Shown piece by piece: positions 48,811 through 48,922 of a DNA stretch of 48,922 nt (its first letter is position 1; every line of letters starts with the position of its first letter). The stretch covers positions 1 to 48,922 of the forward strand of contig NZ_VRYE01000058.1 in the NCBI RefSeq assembly GCF_008041835.1, given 5' to 3'. The position numbers were made by a program, and so were the translations under genes. The notes beneath the pieces were generated by a model. It saw only the letters and a program-made list of their open reading frames with translations, was not told where the DNA came from and ran no database searches. The stretch comes from Ectopseudomonas mendocina. GTDB lineage: Bacteria; Pseudomonadota; Gammaproteobacteria; Pseudomonadales; Pseudomonadaceae.

Positions 48811-48922
48811 AGTCATAAATGGACAGAGCCCGACAAAGACAAAGCGAATTGCCCACTATTTGAGAGTTTTTAACCGGTTGTTGCCCTGGATTTCCTTAAT
48901 TCGAGCGGATTCAGCTGCTGTT
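48793..48922. mobile_element. Partial insertion element at the right edge
   Basis: The receptor coding sequence ends abruptly at AGCAGCCTGTCGGACTTG, which looks like the terminal repeat of an insertion sequence. On the minus strand a frame entering from the window edge reads IKEIQGNNRLKTLK and stops near 48860, as expected for the C-terminus of a transposase pointing inward. The family cannot be assigned from this fragment. Confidence 0.55.

Noticed and set aside
1..48922. tRNA or rRNA genes, prophage, conjugation or restriction genes
   Set aside because: None could be recognised on either strand. The only mobile features are the IS elements and the RAYT units.

Overview
The window looks like chromosomal DNA of a Pseudomonas-type gammaproteobacterium. 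It has high GC, Pseudomonas-style REP/RAYT elements, a PuuD/HiuH/UraD/PuuE/Alc/AllA purine route and many sigma-54 promoters. A Halopseudomonas-like host is plausible but cannot be proved from this sequence. Almost every gene belongs to one theme: uptake and breakdown of purines and probably other nucleobases. The exceptions are a persulfide dioxygenase-rhodanese fusion at the left edge and several mobile elements.

Layout. 239-1294: sulfur metabolism gene. 1535-2605: purine-nucleoside (BMP) binding protein. 2892-5817: an 8-oxoguanine-deaminase-like amidohydrolase diverging from a 2-oxoglutarate/Fe(II) oxygenase. 5842-6538: a RAYT gene bracketed by inverted REP arms. 6574-14655 (minus): one tightly overlapping operon xdhA-xdhB-xdhC-uraD-hiuH-guaD-puuD, carrying guanine through xanthine and urate to allantoin. 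14918-19282: BMP-type ABC ATPase, two permeases and a Tsx-like outer-membrane channel (frameshifted). 19339-22412: a RutR-like TetR regulator with puuE-alc-allA (allantoin to glyoxylate and urea). The 3' end of allA is replaced by an IS5-family element (22413-23641).

23775-47694 is an accessory nucleobase region. It holds three more IPNS-type 2-oxoglutarate oxygenases, four more amidohydrolases, four NMT1/ThiY-type binding proteins with two ATPase/permease pairs, a ferritin-rubredoxin fusion, a WrbA-like flavoprotein, an alpha/beta hydrolase, a DMT exporter and a CDA-type guanine deaminase. An IS4-family element and a second RAYT with REP-like tandem repeats are embedded in it. At the right edge a dCache chemoreceptor gene, possibly the purine receptor, is cut by another insertion.

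Regulation. A 16-bp palindrome (consensus close to CTGACCA-NN-TGGTCAG, nearly the known RutR operator) recurs in front of these transcription units. At five promoters it lies just downstream of a good -24/-12 (sigma-54) element, covering or shortly following the predicted start site. With the RutR-like gene in the middle of the window, this points to one regulon combining sigma-54 activation with TetR-type control. The most interesting candidate system is this regulon together with its paired oxygenases and amidohydrolases. These look like a modular pathway that trims modified nucleobases (oxidised, methylated or otherwise substituted) before they enter the xanthine-urate-allantoin route. The substrates are not known from sequence.
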